A DNA stretch of 64,000 nt from Cohnella pontilimi (GCF_005049045.1 NZ_SUPK01000002.1:62001-126000); one strand, 5' to 3'. Shown: positions 1-10,073, numbered from the stretch's first letter. Numbers and translations are program-made. Notes: generated by a model from the letters alone, not told the origin.

Positions 1-144
1 AGGGGTGAGCGCCGTGGGCGTCACCCTGGATTCGGATAAAGGGATTCCAGCAAACAACGACAAGGCGAACGTTTTGAAGCGTTTCGTCGGCAGTACATGC
101 AGTCGGAGCCGCTCCAGCTCGCCGCGTTCAAATTGTTCCGGCAT
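1..144 (-). CDS. YmfF/YfmF-type M16 peptidase homologue, N-terminal fragment
   Basis: Forty-eight uninterrupted codons run from an ATG at 144 off the left edge, too short to be called as an ORF by length alone. An SD-like AAAGGGG lies about 10 nt upstream. Around residues 15-27 it reads LHVLPTKRFKTFA, which resembles the opening of the insulinase-like (M16) YmfF/AlbE proteins. Those usually follow spoIIIE in Bacillales and lack the zinc motif of their YmfH partner. Position directly downstream of sleB and ftsK supports the call. The partner gene and C-terminus are outside the window, so the function cannot be judged here. Confidence 0.65.
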   Translation of the reverse strand, partial: MPEQFERGELERLRLHVLPTKRFKTFALSLFAGIPLSESRVTPTALTP

Positions 145-213
145 GTTCCTCAAGCCCCTTTATGGGTATAGTCGCATTCCCGTCGGTTCTCGCTGCGGTT
201 AACGATCAGCCCC

Positions 214-243
214 ATTCTACCTGATGGGACAACCGGGAAGCAA
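214..243 (-). promoter_or_regulatory. sigma-A-like promoter for the ymfF-like gene
   Basis: On the minus strand, TTGCTT (-35, 238-243) and TAGAAT (-10, 214-219) are separated by 18 bp. They lie about 70 nt before the ATG at 144 and just after the end of sleB. This fits a vegetative promoter that makes the downstream gene independent of the sporulation gene sleB. Confidence 0.5.
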
Positions 244-267
244 ATGCTGGAAAACCGGGGGCCCCGA

Positions 268-1053
268 TCACCGGCAGAAGATGTGCTCGCCGATCCTTTT
301 ATACTGCGGACGGCTCCAAATCCATTTGGATGTTGCGGTCTTCGGATTGAAGTAATACAAGCAGCCGTCGGTCGGATCCCAACCGCTGAGCGCGTCTTTG
401 ACGGCTCTCATCGCTTGAGGGTTCGGCGTCAGCCAAATTTGGCCGTCTGCTACAGCGGTAAAGGCACCCGGCTGAAAAATGACACCCGTAGGTGTATTGG
501 GAAATTGGGACGAGCGTACGCGGTTCAGGATAACGGCAGCTACCGCAACTTGGCCCTCATACGGCTCGCCGCGAGACTCTCCATATACGGCATTCGCCAT
601 CATTTTAAGTTCCCTGGACGTCATGCCCTGGTCATTGGAAGGCGGCAGAGCCTGACCTCGGTCGGTGCCTCCGCCGGCAGTCGCGCCACCGGCCTTCGCG
701 CCGCCGGCGGCTTGCGGAACATCCTCCGCGGTAGGCCTCCAGTTCTTCGTCGCCTTCCAGAGCTTCAGCTTCGTTTTCCCTCCGACGACCCCGTCCGCTT
801 TCAAGCCGAACTTCCATTGAAACCATTTCACAGCGTTCAACGTTTCCTGATCGAATTGACCCGTCACATCGCCGCTGTAAAAGCCTAAAAATCTCAGCCT
901 TCCCTGAAGCTCGTTCACGTCTTTGCCCGACGCGCCCGCCTTCAAGGTCGCTCTGCTGAACGTTTCCATGCTCGTGCCCGAATGCTCAAGCCTGTACAAT
1001 CCGAGCAAGCCGAAAACAAGACAGCACGTCAACAACACCAGACGATAACTCAC
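268..1053 (-). CDS. sleB: spore cortex-lytic enzyme SleB-like cell wall hydrolase
   Basis: A 261-residue protein starting at GTG. It has an N-terminal membrane or signal segment (residues 4-20), a peptidoglycan-binding domain (about 38-100), an Ala/Gly-rich linker, and a C-terminal SleB/CwlJ-type Hydrolase_2 domain (about 145-261). The motif YGESRGE places the likely catalytic Glu at 159. In Bacillus this family cuts muramic-delta-lactam-containing cortex peptidoglycan during germination. The usual B. subtilis partner gene ypeB does not follow; the next gene is ymfF-like. A sigma-G-type promoter lies immediately upstream, as expected for forespore expression. It could instead be a related SleB paralogue. 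Confidence 0.85.
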   Translation of the reverse strand: MSYRLVLLTCCLVFGLLGLYRLEHSGTSMETFSRATLKAGASGKDVNELQGRLRFLGFYSGDVTGQFDQETLNAVKWFQWKFGLKADGVVGGKTKLKLWKATKNWRPTAEDVPQAAGGAKAGGATAGGGTDRGQALPPSNDQGMTSRELKMMANAVYGESRGEPYEGQVAVAAVILNRVRSSQFPNTPTGVIFQPGAFTAVADGQIWLTPNPQAMRAVKDALSGWDPTDGCLYYFNPKTATSKWIWSRPQYKRIGEHIFCR

Positions 1054-1065
1054 CTAGAGCTCACG

Positions 1066-1106
1066 CCTTTCTCATACGATGGGTTCGCACGTTAGTATGA
1101 GAAAGG
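1066..1106. repeat. 12-bp perfect inverted repeat overlapping the sleB promoter
   Basis: The arms CCTTTCTCATAC (1066-1077) and GTATGAGAAAGG (1095-1106) are perfect complements around a 17-nt loop. One arm contains the sigma-G-like -10 element of sleB. There is no following U-tract, so it may be an operator, a weak end structure for ftsK, or chance. Confidence 0.6.
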
Positions 1107-1122
1107 TGAAAGCCTCTTATAC
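1093..1122 (-). promoter_or_regulatory. sigma-G/sigma-F-like promoter of sleB
   Basis: On the minus strand, GTATA (-35, 1118-1122), an 18-bp spacer and CATACTA (-10, 1093-1099) match the forespore sigma-G consensus closely. It lies between the ftsK stop and the sleB GTG. B. subtilis sleB is known to be sigma-G dependent. The assignment here is by motif only. Confidence 0.6.
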
Positions 1123-1126
1123 CCAA

Positions 1127-3709
1127 TTAAGACGGAATGCGCTGCTGGTACTGTTCGATGGTCATAAGCACTTCTCTCGGTTTGCTTCCTTCATAAGGTC
1201 CGACGATGCCTTTGGCTTCCATCGCATCGATCAGTCTCGCCGCCCGTGTATATCCGATGCGCATCCGGCGCTGAAGCAGCGACACGGACGCTTGTTTTGC
1301 GTCCAGCACGATTTGCACGGCCTGGTCGAACAGCTCGTCGACGTATTCATCTTCCGCTTCGGGCACTGACTCGTCCACTTCCGGCACGAGGTCCTCGTTG
1401 TATTCGGCTTCGGCCTGCGCGCGCGCGTAATTCACGACGGCTTCCACTTCATTGTCCGACAAGAACGCACCCTGCACGCGGATCGGCTTGGATGCGCCCA
1501 TCGGCAGGAACAGCATGTCCCCTCGTCCAAGCAGCTTTTCCGCGCCGACCATGTCGAGGATCGTTCTCGAATCGACTTGAGAAGATACGCCGAAGGCGAT
1601 CCGGCTTGGAATATTCGCCTTGATAACGCCGGTGATGACGTCCACGGAAGGACGCTGCGTGGCGATGATTAAGTGAATGCCCGCCGCACGGGCCATCTGG
1701 GCCAGACGTGTGATGGAATCTTCCACGTCTCCCGCGGCCACCATCATCAGGTCCGCGAGCTCGTCCACGATGACGACGATATAGGGCAGCACGCCGTCCG
1801 GGTTGTCGCCGCTCAGCATCAAGGCGTTATAGCCTTCGATGTTCCGCGTGGCCGACTTCGAGAACTTCTCGTAGCGTTTTTCCATTTCGACGACGATTTT
1901 TTTCAAGGCCAGCGAAGCGCGTCTCGGATCGGTGACCACGGGTGCCAGCAAGTGCGGAATCCCGTTGTATACGTTGAGCTCGACCATTTTGGGGTCGATC
2001 ATCAGAAACTTGACCTCGTCCGGCTTCGCTTTATACAAAATGCTGGTGATGATGCCGTTGATGCACACCGATTTGCCGGACCCAGTCGCTCCCGCGACGA
2101 GCAGATGGGGCATTTTTGCCAGGTTGCCCACGATCGGCTGGCCCGAAATATCGCGTCCGAACGCCACCGTCAGTTTATTCTGCGTCTCTTGGAAAGCCTG
2201 CGTTTCCACGACCTCCCGCAGGGTTACCACACTAACCTCGCTATTCGGCACCTCGATGCCGATGGCCGATTTCCCCGGAATCGGGGCTTCCATCCGAATG
2301 TCTCTTGCCGCTAGGGCAAGCGCGATATCGTCCGTCAAACTCACGATGCGGCTGACCTTCACGCCGACATCCGGCTGAAGCTCGTAACGGGTGACTGCCG
2401 GCCCCCGCGCCACATCCAGCACTTTGGCGCGTACACCGAAACTCTCGAGCGTTGCCTCCAGCTTGCGGGCGGTTTCGAGGTAGTCGTTGGCATTGCCGGA
2501 CTTGCCCGCCGCCGACGGCTTGTTGAGCAGGTTCGCGCCGGGCAGCCGATAAGGCTTCGGTTTTTTGCGTATCGGCTTCGGAGGCGCTGCGGATTCTGCT
2601 TCTCCACCGGCTTCCTCGCTTACCGGGATTTCCTCGGCATCGGGAGAAATCAGGCCTTCTCCCTCCGTCAAACCGGCAGCTTCACCGCTCGAAACCTCCT
2701 CGTCTTCCTGCGTCCAGGGCGGCGTCGTGGCTTGCGCGGTGAAATCGGTGAAGCGGGGAGCAGGGATTTCCTTCTCTTCCCGATTAGGCGCTGCAGGCGA
2801 AGCGTGTGCGTCTTCTTCAACCGGCTTCTGACGTCCTGCGGCGGCACGCGCGCTCCATTCGGTTTCTTCGTCTTCCTCCCAGCCGTCCTCACGCGGATCG
2901 GCCGATTCGCGCTCCGGTTTTCCGTGGAAAAGCTGAAAAAACAAAGGCGTTTTACGCTGTGCCGGCACGTAAGGCAAATCCTCCAGCCCTTCGTCCTCGG
3001 GAACCGGTTCCATGGCCGGCTGCGCGTGCTTGCCGGAAGGCTGCACAGGAACCGCCTTGGCGGATCTCAGTTTGCGGCCCGCCGACAAACGCGCGGCAAG
3101 CAGAGGCATCACACGGAACAGGAACAGCCGGACGGCCCGTCCCATCTCCACGTAAGAGCGGTTCGTAATCAGCAGCAGAGCGATGGCGAATTCGATGATC
3201 ATGACGAATTTCGCCCCGTAATAACCGAACATCCAGTATAGAACCGAGTATTGCAGAGCTCCCGCCATACCGCCGCCGATATGTTTTTGCCATATCGGCA
3301 CGTTCTGCACCGGAGAGGCCATCCATAACTGTTCCTGCAGCTGCTTGAACGTCTGATTCACGATGGTGGACGGTGTTACCGCATCCAACTGGCCGAGCGT
3401 GCTGTCGATTACTCCCATGGCGCTCCACAAAGCAAATCCGAGAGCGATCAATAAAAAGCCGGTGCGGCGAGTCGTCCAGCCCCGGGGCCAGCTTCTTCTG
3501 ATCATCACATATAAGCCGGCCCAGACGCCGGCAATCGCGATCATATAAAAATGTATGCCGAGCAAAAAGCCGAACAGCTTGGACAGTGACCTGCCGACTG
3601 CGGCTTCCCCGGAAAAGGCGATAACGGAGATGGTGATGAGCAGAATTCCGTAAATTTCGTATTTCAAGTTGGCTCCGAATGACGCCTTTTTCTTTTTGCG
3701 CTTGGCCAA
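1127..3709 (-). CDS. spoIIIE: DNA translocase FtsK/SpoIIIE
   Basis: Encodes 860 residues from a TTG at 3709, chosen because GGGAGGTGG sits 6-7 nt upstream; the ATG at 3733 has no SD. The N-terminus has about four membrane segments (residues 15-190). A long acidic, Pro-rich linker (about 220-390) precedes the RecA-like motor with Walker A GATGSGKS near 540 and Walker [12 protein letters not shown] near 645. A winged-helix gamma domain ([17 protein letters not shown]) near the end would read orienting DNA sequences. The family pumps chromosomes through the septum, in spoIIIE's case into the forespore. Flanking tepA/ylzJ and ymf genes match the B. subtilis spoIIIE locus. Confidence 0.95.
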   Translation of the reverse strand: MAKRKKKKASFGANLKYEIYGILLITISVIAFSGEAAVGRSLSKLFGFLLGIHFYMIAIAGVWAGLYVMIRRSWPRGWTTRRTGFLLIALGFALWSAMGVIDSTLGQLDAVTPSTIVNQTFKQLQEQLWMASPVQNVPIWQKHIGGGMAGALQYSVLYWMFGYYGAKFVMIIEFAIALLLITNRSYVEMGRAVRLFLFRVMPLLAARLSAGRKLRSAKAVPVQPSGKHAQPAMEPVPEDEGLEDLPYVPAQRKTPLFFQLFHGKPERESADPREDGWEEDEETEWSARAAAGRQKPVEEDAHASPAAPNREEKEIPAPRFTDFTAQATTPPWTQEDEEVSSGEAAGLTEGEGLISPDAEEIPVSEEAGGEAESAAPPKPIRKKPKPYRLPGANLLNKPSAAGKSGNANDYLETARKLEATLESFGVRAKVLDVARGPAVTRYELQPDVGVKVSRIVSLTDDIALALAARDIRMEAPIPGKSAIGIEVPNSEVSVVTLREVVETQAFQETQNKLTVAFGRDISGQPIVGNLAKMPHLLVAGATGSGKSVCINGIITSILYKAKPDEVKFLMIDPKMVELNVYNGIPHLLAPVVTDPRRASLALKKIVVEMEKRYEKFSKSATRNIEGYNALMLSGDNPDGVLPYIVVIVDELADLMMVAAGDVEDSITRLAQMARAAGIHLIIATQRPSVDVITGVIKANIPSRIAFGVSSQVDSRTILDMVGAEKLLGRGDMLFLPMGASKPIRVQGAFLSDNEVEAVVNYARAQAEAEYNEDLVPEVDESVPEAEDEYVDELFDQAVQIVLDAKQASVSLLQRRMRIGYTRAARLIDAMEAKGIVGPYEGSKPREVLMTIEQYQQRIPS

Positions 3710-3771
3710 GCTTGCCACCTCCCGGTTCAACATTATACCACAGTTGGCGGGAGGGTGGCAGACGTGGGGAA

Positions 3772-4044
3772 TTACACCTCGTACGGGGAATATTCGGAGG
3801 CGGTTTGCGTGTAGTCCGCTTGAATGGACCGTTCACCGTAGGCGATCGTCTGTCCGGGGCTGTATTCCGGCTTCAAGTAATAGTCGAGCGGAGCACTCAG
3901 CAGCCGTTCAATCCGGCCGAGACCGGGAGCGATCGGAAGAACCCGCATCGTCACACCGCCGATCGACAAGTCGACGAAGGGGCCAGGTTCCTGCCCAGCG
4001 CCGTCCAGCACCAGCTCAAGAGGCATTGCCGTGTACAGCGTCAT
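3772..4044 (-). CDS. ylzJ: YlzJ-like protein
   Basis: A 90-residue acidic protein starting [13 protein letters not shown] and ending in a Tyr/Glu/Ser-rich tail. Opening and length fit the YlzJ-like family, whose function is unknown. The start overlaps the tepA stop in an ATGA arrangement, so the two are probably translationally coupled. The order tepA-ylzJ-spoIIIE matches B. subtilis. No membrane segment or catalytic motif is evident. Confidence 0.8.
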   Translation of the reverse strand: MTLYTAMPLELVLDGAGQEPGPFVDLSIGGVTMRVLPIAPGLGRIERLLSAPLDYYLKPEYSPGQTIAYGERSIQADYTQTASEYSPYEV

Positions 4045-4817
4045 TGGACTCTCACACCCCCCAGCACATTGCCCGATTGGACACCGCGGCGTTCCATAAT
4101 CATTTGGTTCAAATGCCGCATCGCGTCGCCGAGTCCGCCAACCGCGTCGATCAAGCCGTGCTTCACGGCGTCCTCACCGATGACCGTGGTCCCGATATCG
4201 CGGTTCAGTTCGCCCGTTTTGTTCATAAGCTCTTTAAATTTATCTTCGGTGATCCGGGAATGACGGGTCACGAAGCCCACGACCCTTTCCTGCATCTTCT
4301 CCAGATACTCGAAGGTTTGCGGCACACCGATAATCAACCCGTTCAGCCGAATCGGATGAATGGTCATCGTGGCAGTCTCCGCGATATACGTGTAATCGGC
4401 CGACACTGCGATCGGGCCGCCGATCGAATGGCCGCCGCCCAGCACGATTCCCACTTTCGGCTTGGAAAGCGACGCGATCATTTCGGCGATGGCGAGACCG
4501 GCCTCGACGTCTCCTCCCACCGTATTCAGGATGATCAGAATCCCTTCGATTTTCGGGTTTTGCTCGGCCGCTACAAGCTGCGGAATGATGTGTTCATATT
4601 TGGTGGTCTTGTTCTGCGGGGGTAAAATCATGTGGCCCTCGACTTGTCCGATGATCGTCAGGCAGAATACGTTGCTTTCGGCCTGCGGAACGGCGGTTTG
4701 TCCGAGCTGCACGACGGCTTCGACCGCGGCGTTCGCGCGGCGGGCTTCTTCCATCGGGCTCACCCCCGGGCCCGGAGGCTGCTCGGAAGTCAGTTTCACA
4801 TACGGGTTGTCGTTCAT
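4041..4817 (-). CDS. tepA: ClpP-family protease TepA
   Basis: Encodes 258 residues. The ATG at 4817 was chosen because AAGGAGG precedes it by a good spacing; the open frame extends upstream without support. The fold is ClpP/crotonase-like: [13 protein letters not shown] is followed by GGGHSIGGP, which places the candidate nucleophile at Ser131. TepA proteins are cytoplasmic ClpP-like serine proteases, reported in Bacillus to enhance protein translocation and degrade spore proteins. It overlaps ylzJ by 4 nt and follows the RNase J terminator. Confidence 0.9.
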   Translation of the reverse strand: MNDNPYVKLTSEQPPGPGVSPMEEARRANAAVEAVVQLGQTAVPQAESNVFCLTIIGQVEGHMILPPQNKTTKYEHIIPQLVAAEQNPKIEGILIILNTVGGDVEAGLAIAEMIASLSKPKVGIVLGGGHSIGGPIAVSADYTYIAETATMTIHPIRLNGLIIGVPQTFEYLEKMQERVVGFVTRHSRITEDKFKELMNKTGELNRDIGTTVIGEDAVKHGLIDAVGGLGDAMRHLNQMIMERRGVQSGNVLGGVRVQ

Positions 4818-4907
4818 ATAGAACCTCCTTTTCTGGCATGACTTGACATAGTATGAACTAACCCGCCGCGTCTTACGCCGCCTGCGCAAGTTCCGAATCA
4901 TGAAAAA

Positions 4908-4947
4908 AAACCGTCCCTTCCGCACGAGGCGGAACAGAAACGGTTTT
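4908..4947 (-). terminator. intrinsic terminator after the RNase J gene
   Basis: The minus-strand transcript forms an AAAACCGT...ACGGTTTT stem with inner GTTCCGC/GCGGAA pairing, followed by a run of eight T. It lies between the RNase J stop and tepA. Confidence 0.85.
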
Positions 4948-4975
4948 TTCGAGTGTGGGTTGTTGCAAGCGCTGT

Positions 4976-6655
4976 TTATACTTCCATAATAATCGGCAAA
5001 ATCATTGGTCTTCTGCGCGTTTGTTCGAATAGGAAACGACCGAGCGCGTCCTTCACGTTCGTTTTCAAGGATGCCCATTCGTTCACGTTGTCGCTCATCA
5101 GCTTATGCAGCGTGCTGGTGACGATGCGGTTGGCTTCCTCCAGCAATCCTTCCGATTCCCGCACATACACGAATCCGCGCGAGATGATGTCCGGTCCGGA
5201 CAAAATGGTGCCGTCCTGCTTGCTGAGCGTCACCACCACCACCAAAATGCCGTCTTGGGACAACAGCTTGCGGTCGCGCAGGACGATGTTGCCCACGTCT
5301 CCCACGCCCAGTCCGTCGATCAGCACATTGCCGGCTGGAATTTTCCCGGCTTTGCGGCCCACGCCGTTCTGGAACTCCACCGTATCACCGTTATCGATCA
5401 AGAAGATATTCTCTTTATCGATGCCGACGGCTTCGGCGAGCATGGCGTGATGTCGAAGCATTCTGTACTCGCCGTGAATCGGAATGAAGTATTGCGGACG
5501 GATCAGGTTCAGCATCAGTTTCAGTTCTTCCTGGCTGCCGTGACCGGACACGTGGACGCCTGACACGGAACCCGGGCCCCAGATGACATTCGCTCCGAGG
5601 CGCATCAGTTCGTCGACCGTCCGTCCGACATAACGCTCGTTGCCCGGAATCGGAGTCGCGGCGATGACAACGGTGTCACCCGGCAAAATATCGACTTTGC
5701 GATGGGTCGAGCGTGCCATGCGGGTAAGGGCAGACATCGGCTCGCCTTGGCTTCCCGTCGACAAGATGGCGACGCGGTCTGCCGGGAGCTTGTTCACTTC
5801 CTCAGGCTCGATCAGCATACCTTCCGGAACCTGCAGGTATCCCAGCTCGGATGCGATGGTCACCATGTTAACCATACTTCGACCAACAACCGTCAACTTG
5901 CGGCGCGTTTCCATAGCCGCGTTGATGACTTGCTGGATCCGGTGCACGTTGGACGCGAACGTTGCGACCACCACGCGCTGCTTGGTCGTGCGGAAAATTT
6001 CTTCCAATTCCTTCCCTATACTGCTTTCGGAAGGAGTGAATCCCGGGCGTTCCGCGTTGGTGCTGTCCGATAGCAAGGCGAGCACGCCGCGTTTGCCGAT
6101 TTCGGCGATCCGCTGAAGGTCGGCGTACTGTTCGTTAACCGGGGTATGGTCGAACTTGAAGTCGCCTGTATGGACCACGATGCCTTCCGGCGTTTCCAGA
6201 CAGACGCCTACCGAATCCGGGATACTGTGGTTCGTACGGAAAAAGCTGGCTTTGATCGCGCCTAGCTGCACTTCCGATTCGGCGTTGATCAAGTGGCGTT
6301 TCGTTTCTCCGAGCAATCCCGCTTCCTTCAGCTTATGCTCGATGAGACCGAGCGTCAGCCTCGTTCCGTACACCGGGACGTTCAGATGCTTAAGCACATA
6401 CGGTAGACCGCCGATGTGATCCTCGTGTCCGTGCGTAACCAGGATCGCCCGTACTTTGTCACGGTTATCGGTCAAATACGTGATATCCGGAATGACGACG
6501 TCGATGCCGAGCATCTCTTCTTCCGGGAATTTCAAGCCTGCGTCCACCACAACGATATCGTTGCCGTACTGAATGCAATACATGTTCTTCCCGATCTCGC
6601 CGACACCGCCGAGGGCAAAGATCAGTAATTTATCTTGGCTGTTTTTCTTGGACAA
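4976..6655 (-). CDS. rnjB: ribonuclease J
   Basis: Encodes 559 residues from a TTG at 6655, which has GGGAGG 8 nt upstream; the ATG 21 nt earlier would place the SD inside the gene. The N-terminal metallo-beta-lactamase/beta-CASP core carries the zinc motif HGHEDH at 75-80 and HTGDFKFD near 170. RNase J has 5'-3' exonuclease and endonuclease activities in RNA decay and 16S rRNA maturation. Position between dapA and tepA is that of rnjB in B. subtilis. However, the intact metal motif suggests an active, J1-like enzyme, so the symbol reflects position only. Confidence 0.9.
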   Translation of the reverse strand: MSKKNSQDKLLIFALGGVGEIGKNMYCIQYGNDIVVVDAGLKFPEEEMLGIDVVIPDITYLTDNRDKVRAILVTHGHEDHIGGLPYVLKHLNVPVYGTRLTLGLIEHKLKEAGLLGETKRHLINAESEVQLGAIKASFFRTNHSIPDSVGVCLETPEGIVVHTGDFKFDHTPVNEQYADLQRIAEIGKRGVLALLSDSTNAERPGFTPSESSIGKELEEIFRTTKQRVVVATFASNVHRIQQVINAAMETRRKLTVVGRSMVNMVTIASELGYLQVPEGMLIEPEEVNKLPADRVAILSTGSQGEPMSALTRMARSTHRKVDILPGDTVVIAATPIPGNERYVGRTVDELMRLGANVIWGPGSVSGVHVSGHGSQEELKLMLNLIRPQYFIPIHGEYRMLRHHAMLAEAVGIDKENIFLIDNGDTVEFQNGVGRKAGKIPAGNVLIDGLGVGDVGNIVLRDRKLLSQDGILVVVVTLSKQDGTILSGPDIISRGFVYVRESEGLLEEANRIVTSTLHKLMSDNVNEWASLKTNVKDALGRFLFEQTRRRPMILPIIMEV

Positions 6656-6743
6656 TTCTAGTACCTCCCAAATCAATTCGACGATCCCACGAATATGAAA
6701 TTGTCAAGTTGCAAATATTGGCCGCACCCAATCACTCGCAACC

Positions 6744-6773
6744 ATTATACATGAAGCCAAAGACCAATTACAA
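6744..6773 (-). promoter_or_regulatory. sigma-A-like promoter for the RNase J gene
   Basis: On the minus strand, TTGTAA (6768-6773), an 18-bp spacer and a perfect TATAAT (6744-6749) lie downstream of the dapA terminator and about 80 nt before the RNase J start. Confidence 0.65.
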
Positions 6774-6846
6774 GGCTGGTTCCCGCATTCGCCCGGAATG
6801 CCGATCCTTACCGTATAATGTCTCCATCCGCCGGTCAAAGAAACCG

Positions 6847-6875
6847 AAAAAAACCGGTGCCGACGGCACCGGTTT
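6847..6875 (-). terminator. intrinsic terminator after dapA
   Basis: A perfect AAACCGGTGCC/GGCACCGGTTT stem with a 3-nt loop is followed by a T-run on the minus strand. It ends the spoVF-asd-dapG-dapA unit. Confidence 0.93.
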
Positions 6876-6895
6876 GACGGAGTGGACATGTCGCT

Positions 6896-7771
6896 TCAGC
6901 CAAGAAGCTTGCGGATAAAGGCCGCTTCCTGCTCGTCGGCTTCCACAAGGGGAAGCCGCACACCGCCGACGGATAACCCGCGCAGCGACAAAGCATATTT
7001 GACCGGAACCGGATTCGGCACCGGGTGCGGACAATTAAACAGGCCCTTGAACACCGGGAAGCACTCCGCGTTAAGCTGCGCGGCTTCCGATACCCGGCCG
7101 GCTTTGAACGATTCGATCATCCGCTTCATACGACCGCCGATCACGTGACTGGCCACGCTGACGATGCCCTGCCCTCCGACCGCCAAACACGGAAGCGTCA
7201 GCGCGTCGTCGCCGGAGTACAGTACGAACCCGTCCGGAGCATCTTTGATGATTTCCGTCATTTGTTCCAGCGAGGCGCATTCCTTCGTGGCCACCACGTT
7301 CGGAATCTGGGCCAGACGGAGTGTGGTAGCGGCAGACAACCCGGTCACGGTACGTGAAGGCACGTTGTAGAGTATTACGGGCAGGCTGGTCGATTCGGCA
7401 ACAGTTTGGAAATGCCGGTACAACCCCTCTTGACTCGGTTTGTTGTAATACGGCACGACGAGCAGCACACCGTCGACGCCGGCTTCCTCGGCCGCTTTCG
7501 TCAAATGGACCGAGTGGGCGGTATCGTTGCTGCCAGTACCCGCAATAATCTTACAGCGGCCTGCCGCATGCTTCACGGCAAACCGGAATAGCGCGATCTT
7601 CTCGTCGTCCGTAAGCGTCGGCGATTCGCCGGTCGTTCCGGACACGACGAGCGCGTCGGATTGCTGTTCTTCAATCAGGTAATCGATTAAACGGCCGGTG
7701 GCATCCCAGTCGATCGAGAGGTTTTCATCGAACGGAGTAACCATCGCCGTAATGAGTTGTCCGAAATTCAT
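6896..7771 (-). CDS. dapA: 4-hydroxy-tetrahydrodipicolinate synthase
   Basis: Encodes 291 residues. The ATG at 7771 has AGGAGG about 8 nt upstream, preferred over an ATG six codons earlier. The TIM-barrel enzyme condenses pyruvate with aspartate semialdehyde. The Schiff-base Lys is in ATKECAS (about 163), the catalytic Tyr is in LYNVPSRT (about 135), and GTTGES is near 45-50. Last gene of spoVFA-spoVFB-asd-dapG-dapA, which feeds lysine and diaminopimelate (cell wall) and, in sporulation, dipicolinate. Length is standard for the family. Confidence 0.97.
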   Translation of the reverse strand: MNFGQLITAMVTPFDENLSIDWDATGRLIDYLIEEQQSDALVVSGTTGESPTLTDDEKIALFRFAVKHAAGRCKIIAGTGSNDTAHSVHLTKAAEEAGVDGVLLVVPYYNKPSQEGLYRHFQTVAESTSLPVILYNVPSRTVTGLSAATTLRLAQIPNVVATKECASLEQMTEIIKDAPDGFVLYSGDDALTLPCLAVGGQGIVSVASHVIGGRMKRMIESFKAGRVSEAAQLNAECFPVFKGLFNCPHPVPNPVPVKYALSLRGLSVGGVRLPLVEADEQEAAFIRKLLG

Positions 7772-7785
7772 CGATCTCTTCCTCC

Positions 7786-9009
7786 TCAAACAGCGGCTAA
7801 ATGAAGGCCAAATTCGGAGTGCAGCGCTTGAAGCGCACCTGCCATATCTTCCCCGGAAACGAGCACCCAGATCGTCGTATTCGAATCCGCGGACTGCAAA
7901 ATCCGGATTTGGCGGTTGGTCAAGGCTTCCACAATCTTCGCCATAACACCCGGCTCACCGTTCATACCGCCGCCGATGACCGACACCTTCGCGCAGCTCT
8001 CCCGTACGCGGGGCTCGAATCCGAGGTCGCGAAGCAGCGCGATCGCTTTGGAAGCATCGTTTTCTTTCACCGTGTAGTGTACCGCGTTCGGCATGACGTT
8101 GATCAGATCGACGCTGATTCCGTTGGCGGCCATCGCCCTGAAGACGCGAAGCTGAAGATCGTGCGGACCGCCCTCGGTCACCACGCTGAGCTGCGTCACG
8201 CCTTGAACATGCGCAAGGCCGGTGACGGTGCGGTCCGTCCAGCCCGGGCGCCCGCGGACGGCTTCCGATCGCGTCACCAGCGTGCCTTCTCCGTCGGAGA
8301 ACGTGGAGCGAACCCTTACGGGCACACCCGCTTTCATGGCGATTTCCACGGCGCGCGGGTGAATGACCTTCGCGCCGTTATAGGCCATGTTGCAAATTTC
8401 TTCGTAACTCACGACGGACAACGGTCTTGCGTCGCTCACAATACGCGGATCCGCCGTCAATATGCCGTCGACATCGGTGAAGATATCCACCACGGAAGCA
8501 TTCAATGCGGCGCCTAATGCGGTGGCCGAGGTATCGCTGCCTCCGCGGCCGAGCGTCGTAATCTCGCCGTCCTCCGTTCTTCCTTGGAAGCCGGTCACGA
8601 CGACGACTTTGCCCTCCGACAAATGCTTTAATATCGCCTTCGGCTGCACATCCAGAATGCGTGCGGCACCGAAACCGGCATCGGTAATAATCCCGGCCTG
8701 CCCTCCTGTAAGCGCGACTGCCGGAATCCCTTCCGCATTCAGCAGGCTAGTCAACACTGAAGCGGAAATCAACTCTCCGCAGGACAGAAGCAAGTCCTTC
8801 TCGCGCGCCGGCAAGGAGCTGCCGTTATCCTTGATCAAGTCAAGCAGCGTATCGGTGGCATACGGCTCGCCGCGGCGCCCCATGGCGGACACGACTACGA
8901 CGAGGCTGTGTCCGGACTGCTGTTCCCGGACAATATGACGCAGGACGTGGCGCCGACTATGTTCGTCGGACACCGACGTCCCGCCAAATTTCTGAACTGT
9001 GATGATCAT
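7786..9009 (-). CDS. dapG: aspartate kinase (DapG type)
   Basis: Encodes 407 residues from the ATG at 9009; GGAGGGG lies 9 nt upstream. The amino-acid kinase domain opens with IITVQKFGGTSV and has GRGGSDTSA near 170. Two ACT domains occupy the C-terminal third and would bind the regulatory amino acid. It phosphorylates aspartate in the first step towards diaminopimelate and dipicolinate. In B. subtilis the DapG isozyme responds to diaminopimelate; that is inferred here from synteny with asd and dapA. It stops 14 nt before dapA. Confidence 0.95.
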   Translation of the reverse strand: MIITVQKFGGTSVSDEHSRRHVLRHIVREQQSGHSLVVVVSAMGRRGEPYATDTLLDLIKDNGSSLPAREKDLLLSCGELISASVLTSLLNAEGIPAVALTGGQAGIITDAGFGAARILDVQPKAILKHLSEGKVVVVTGFQGRTEDGEITTLGRGGSDTSATALGAALNASVVDIFTDVDGILTADPRIVSDARPLSVVSYEEICNMAYNGAKVIHPRAVEIAMKAGVPVRVRSTFSDGEGTLVTRSEAVRGRPGWTDRTVTGLAHVQGVTQLSVVTEGGPHDLQLRVFRAMAANGISVDLINVMPNAVHYTVKENDASKAIALLRDLGFEPRVRESCAKVSVIGGGMNGEPGVMAKIVEALTNRQIRILQSADSNTTIWVLVSGEDMAGALQALHSEFGLHLAAV

Positions 9010-9032
9010 CTGCGGTTTCCCCCTCCGCGAGA

Positions 9033-10073
9033 TTACGCTTGCGGAATGGCGATGTACTCGGCGATTTGAACCGCGTTCCAAGCCGCTCCCTTGAGCAGGT
9101 TGTCTGATACGATCCACAGGTTGAGCGCGCGCGGATTCGACAAGTCGCGGCGGACTCGGCCCACGAACACTTCATTTTTCCCAGCGGCGTCGGTCGCCAG
9201 CGGATACGATTGGGTGTCCGGATCGTCGACGAGAGCGATACCCGGTGCGTCGGCCAGCAGCGATTTCACTTCGCCGATGTCGAAATCGCTTTTCAGTTCC
9301 ACATAAACCGATTCCGAGTGGCCGTATACGACCGGGATCCTTACGCAGGTGGCCGTAACTTCAATCGAATCGTCGCCCATAATTTTTTTCGTTTCGCGGA
9401 TCATCTTCATCTCTTCCAACGTAAAGCCGTTGTCTTGGAATTTATCGATCTGCGGAATCGCGTTAAACGCAATTTGGTGTTTTACAGGCAAAGAACCGAC
9501 CGGCAAAATGTCCGGATTCGCCGGGTTGCCCGCCAGCACTTCCTTGGATTGCCGGAGCATTTCGTTGATCGCTTTCGCTCCCGCGCCGGATACCGCCTGA
9601 TAGGTGGACACGATGATGCGGGAAATGCCGAAACGATCGTAAAGAGGCTTAAGCGCGGCAACCATCTGAATGGTGGAGCAGTTCGGATTGGCGATGATGC
9701 CTTTGTGTTCGCTAATCTTGTCGATGTTGACTTCCGGTACGACAAGCGGCGTTTCCGGGTCCATCCGGTAAGCGTTCGTGTTATCGATACATACCGCACC
9801 GTGGCGAACGGCAAGCGGAATCAGCGCCTTGCTGACGTCCCCGCCGGCGCTGAACAACGCGATATCCACTCCTTCGAAGCTTTCCGGAGTCGCTTCTTCT
9901 ACCGTCAACTCCTGACCTCTGAACGAAATTTTACTGCCCGCCGAACGCGCAGAAGACAGCAGTTTCAAGGATTTGATCGGAAAATTGCGTTCTGCGAGCA
10001 ATTTCAGAATCTGTTCCCCAACGGCGCCGGTCGCTCCTACGACCGCGACGTTAAACAAGGCTTGAGTCGACAT
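9033..10073 (-). CDS. asd: aspartate-semialdehyde dehydrogenase
   Basis: Encodes 346 residues from the ATG at 10073, with a GAGGGGAG SD. The NADP-binding motif VVGATGAVG (residues 10-18) opens the protein, and the active-site Cys132 lies in ANPNCST. The enzyme reduces aspartyl phosphate to the semialdehyde consumed by DapA. Only 37 nt separate it from spoVFB, with no visible terminator. It is therefore probably cotranscribed with the dipicolinate synthase genes during sporulation, plus a vegetative promoter I could not place. Confidence 0.96.
   Translation of the reverse strand: MSTQALFNVAVVGATGAVGEQILKLLAERNFPIKSLKLLSSARSAGSKISFRGQELTVEEATPESFEGVDIALFSAGGDVSKALIPLAVRHGAVCIDNTNAYRMDPETPLVVPEVNIDKISEHKGIIANPNCSTIQMVAALKPLYDRFGISRIIVSTYQAVSGAGAKAINEMLRQSKEVLAGNPANPDILPVGSLPVKHQIAFNAIPQIDKFQDNGFTLEEMKMIRETKKIMGDDSIEVTATCVRIPVVYGHSESVYVELKSDFDIGEVKSLLADAPGIALVDDPDTQSYPLATDAAGKNEVFVGRVRRDLSNPRALNLWIVSDNLLKGAAWNAVQIAEYIAIPQA

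Noticed and set aside
5-202. Plus-strand 65-codon open frame at the left edge
   Set aside because: It runs opposite the supported minus-strand ymfF-like start, has no SD, and ends in the promoter region.
1066-1106. Intrinsic terminator for ftsK
   Set aside because: The inverted repeat is strong, but no T-run follows on the minus strand and the sleB promoter overlaps it.
3772-4625. Plus-strand frames of 194 and 318 codons over ylzJ and tepA
   Set aside because: They are antisense to conserved genes with SD sites and ClpP motifs; no features of their own.
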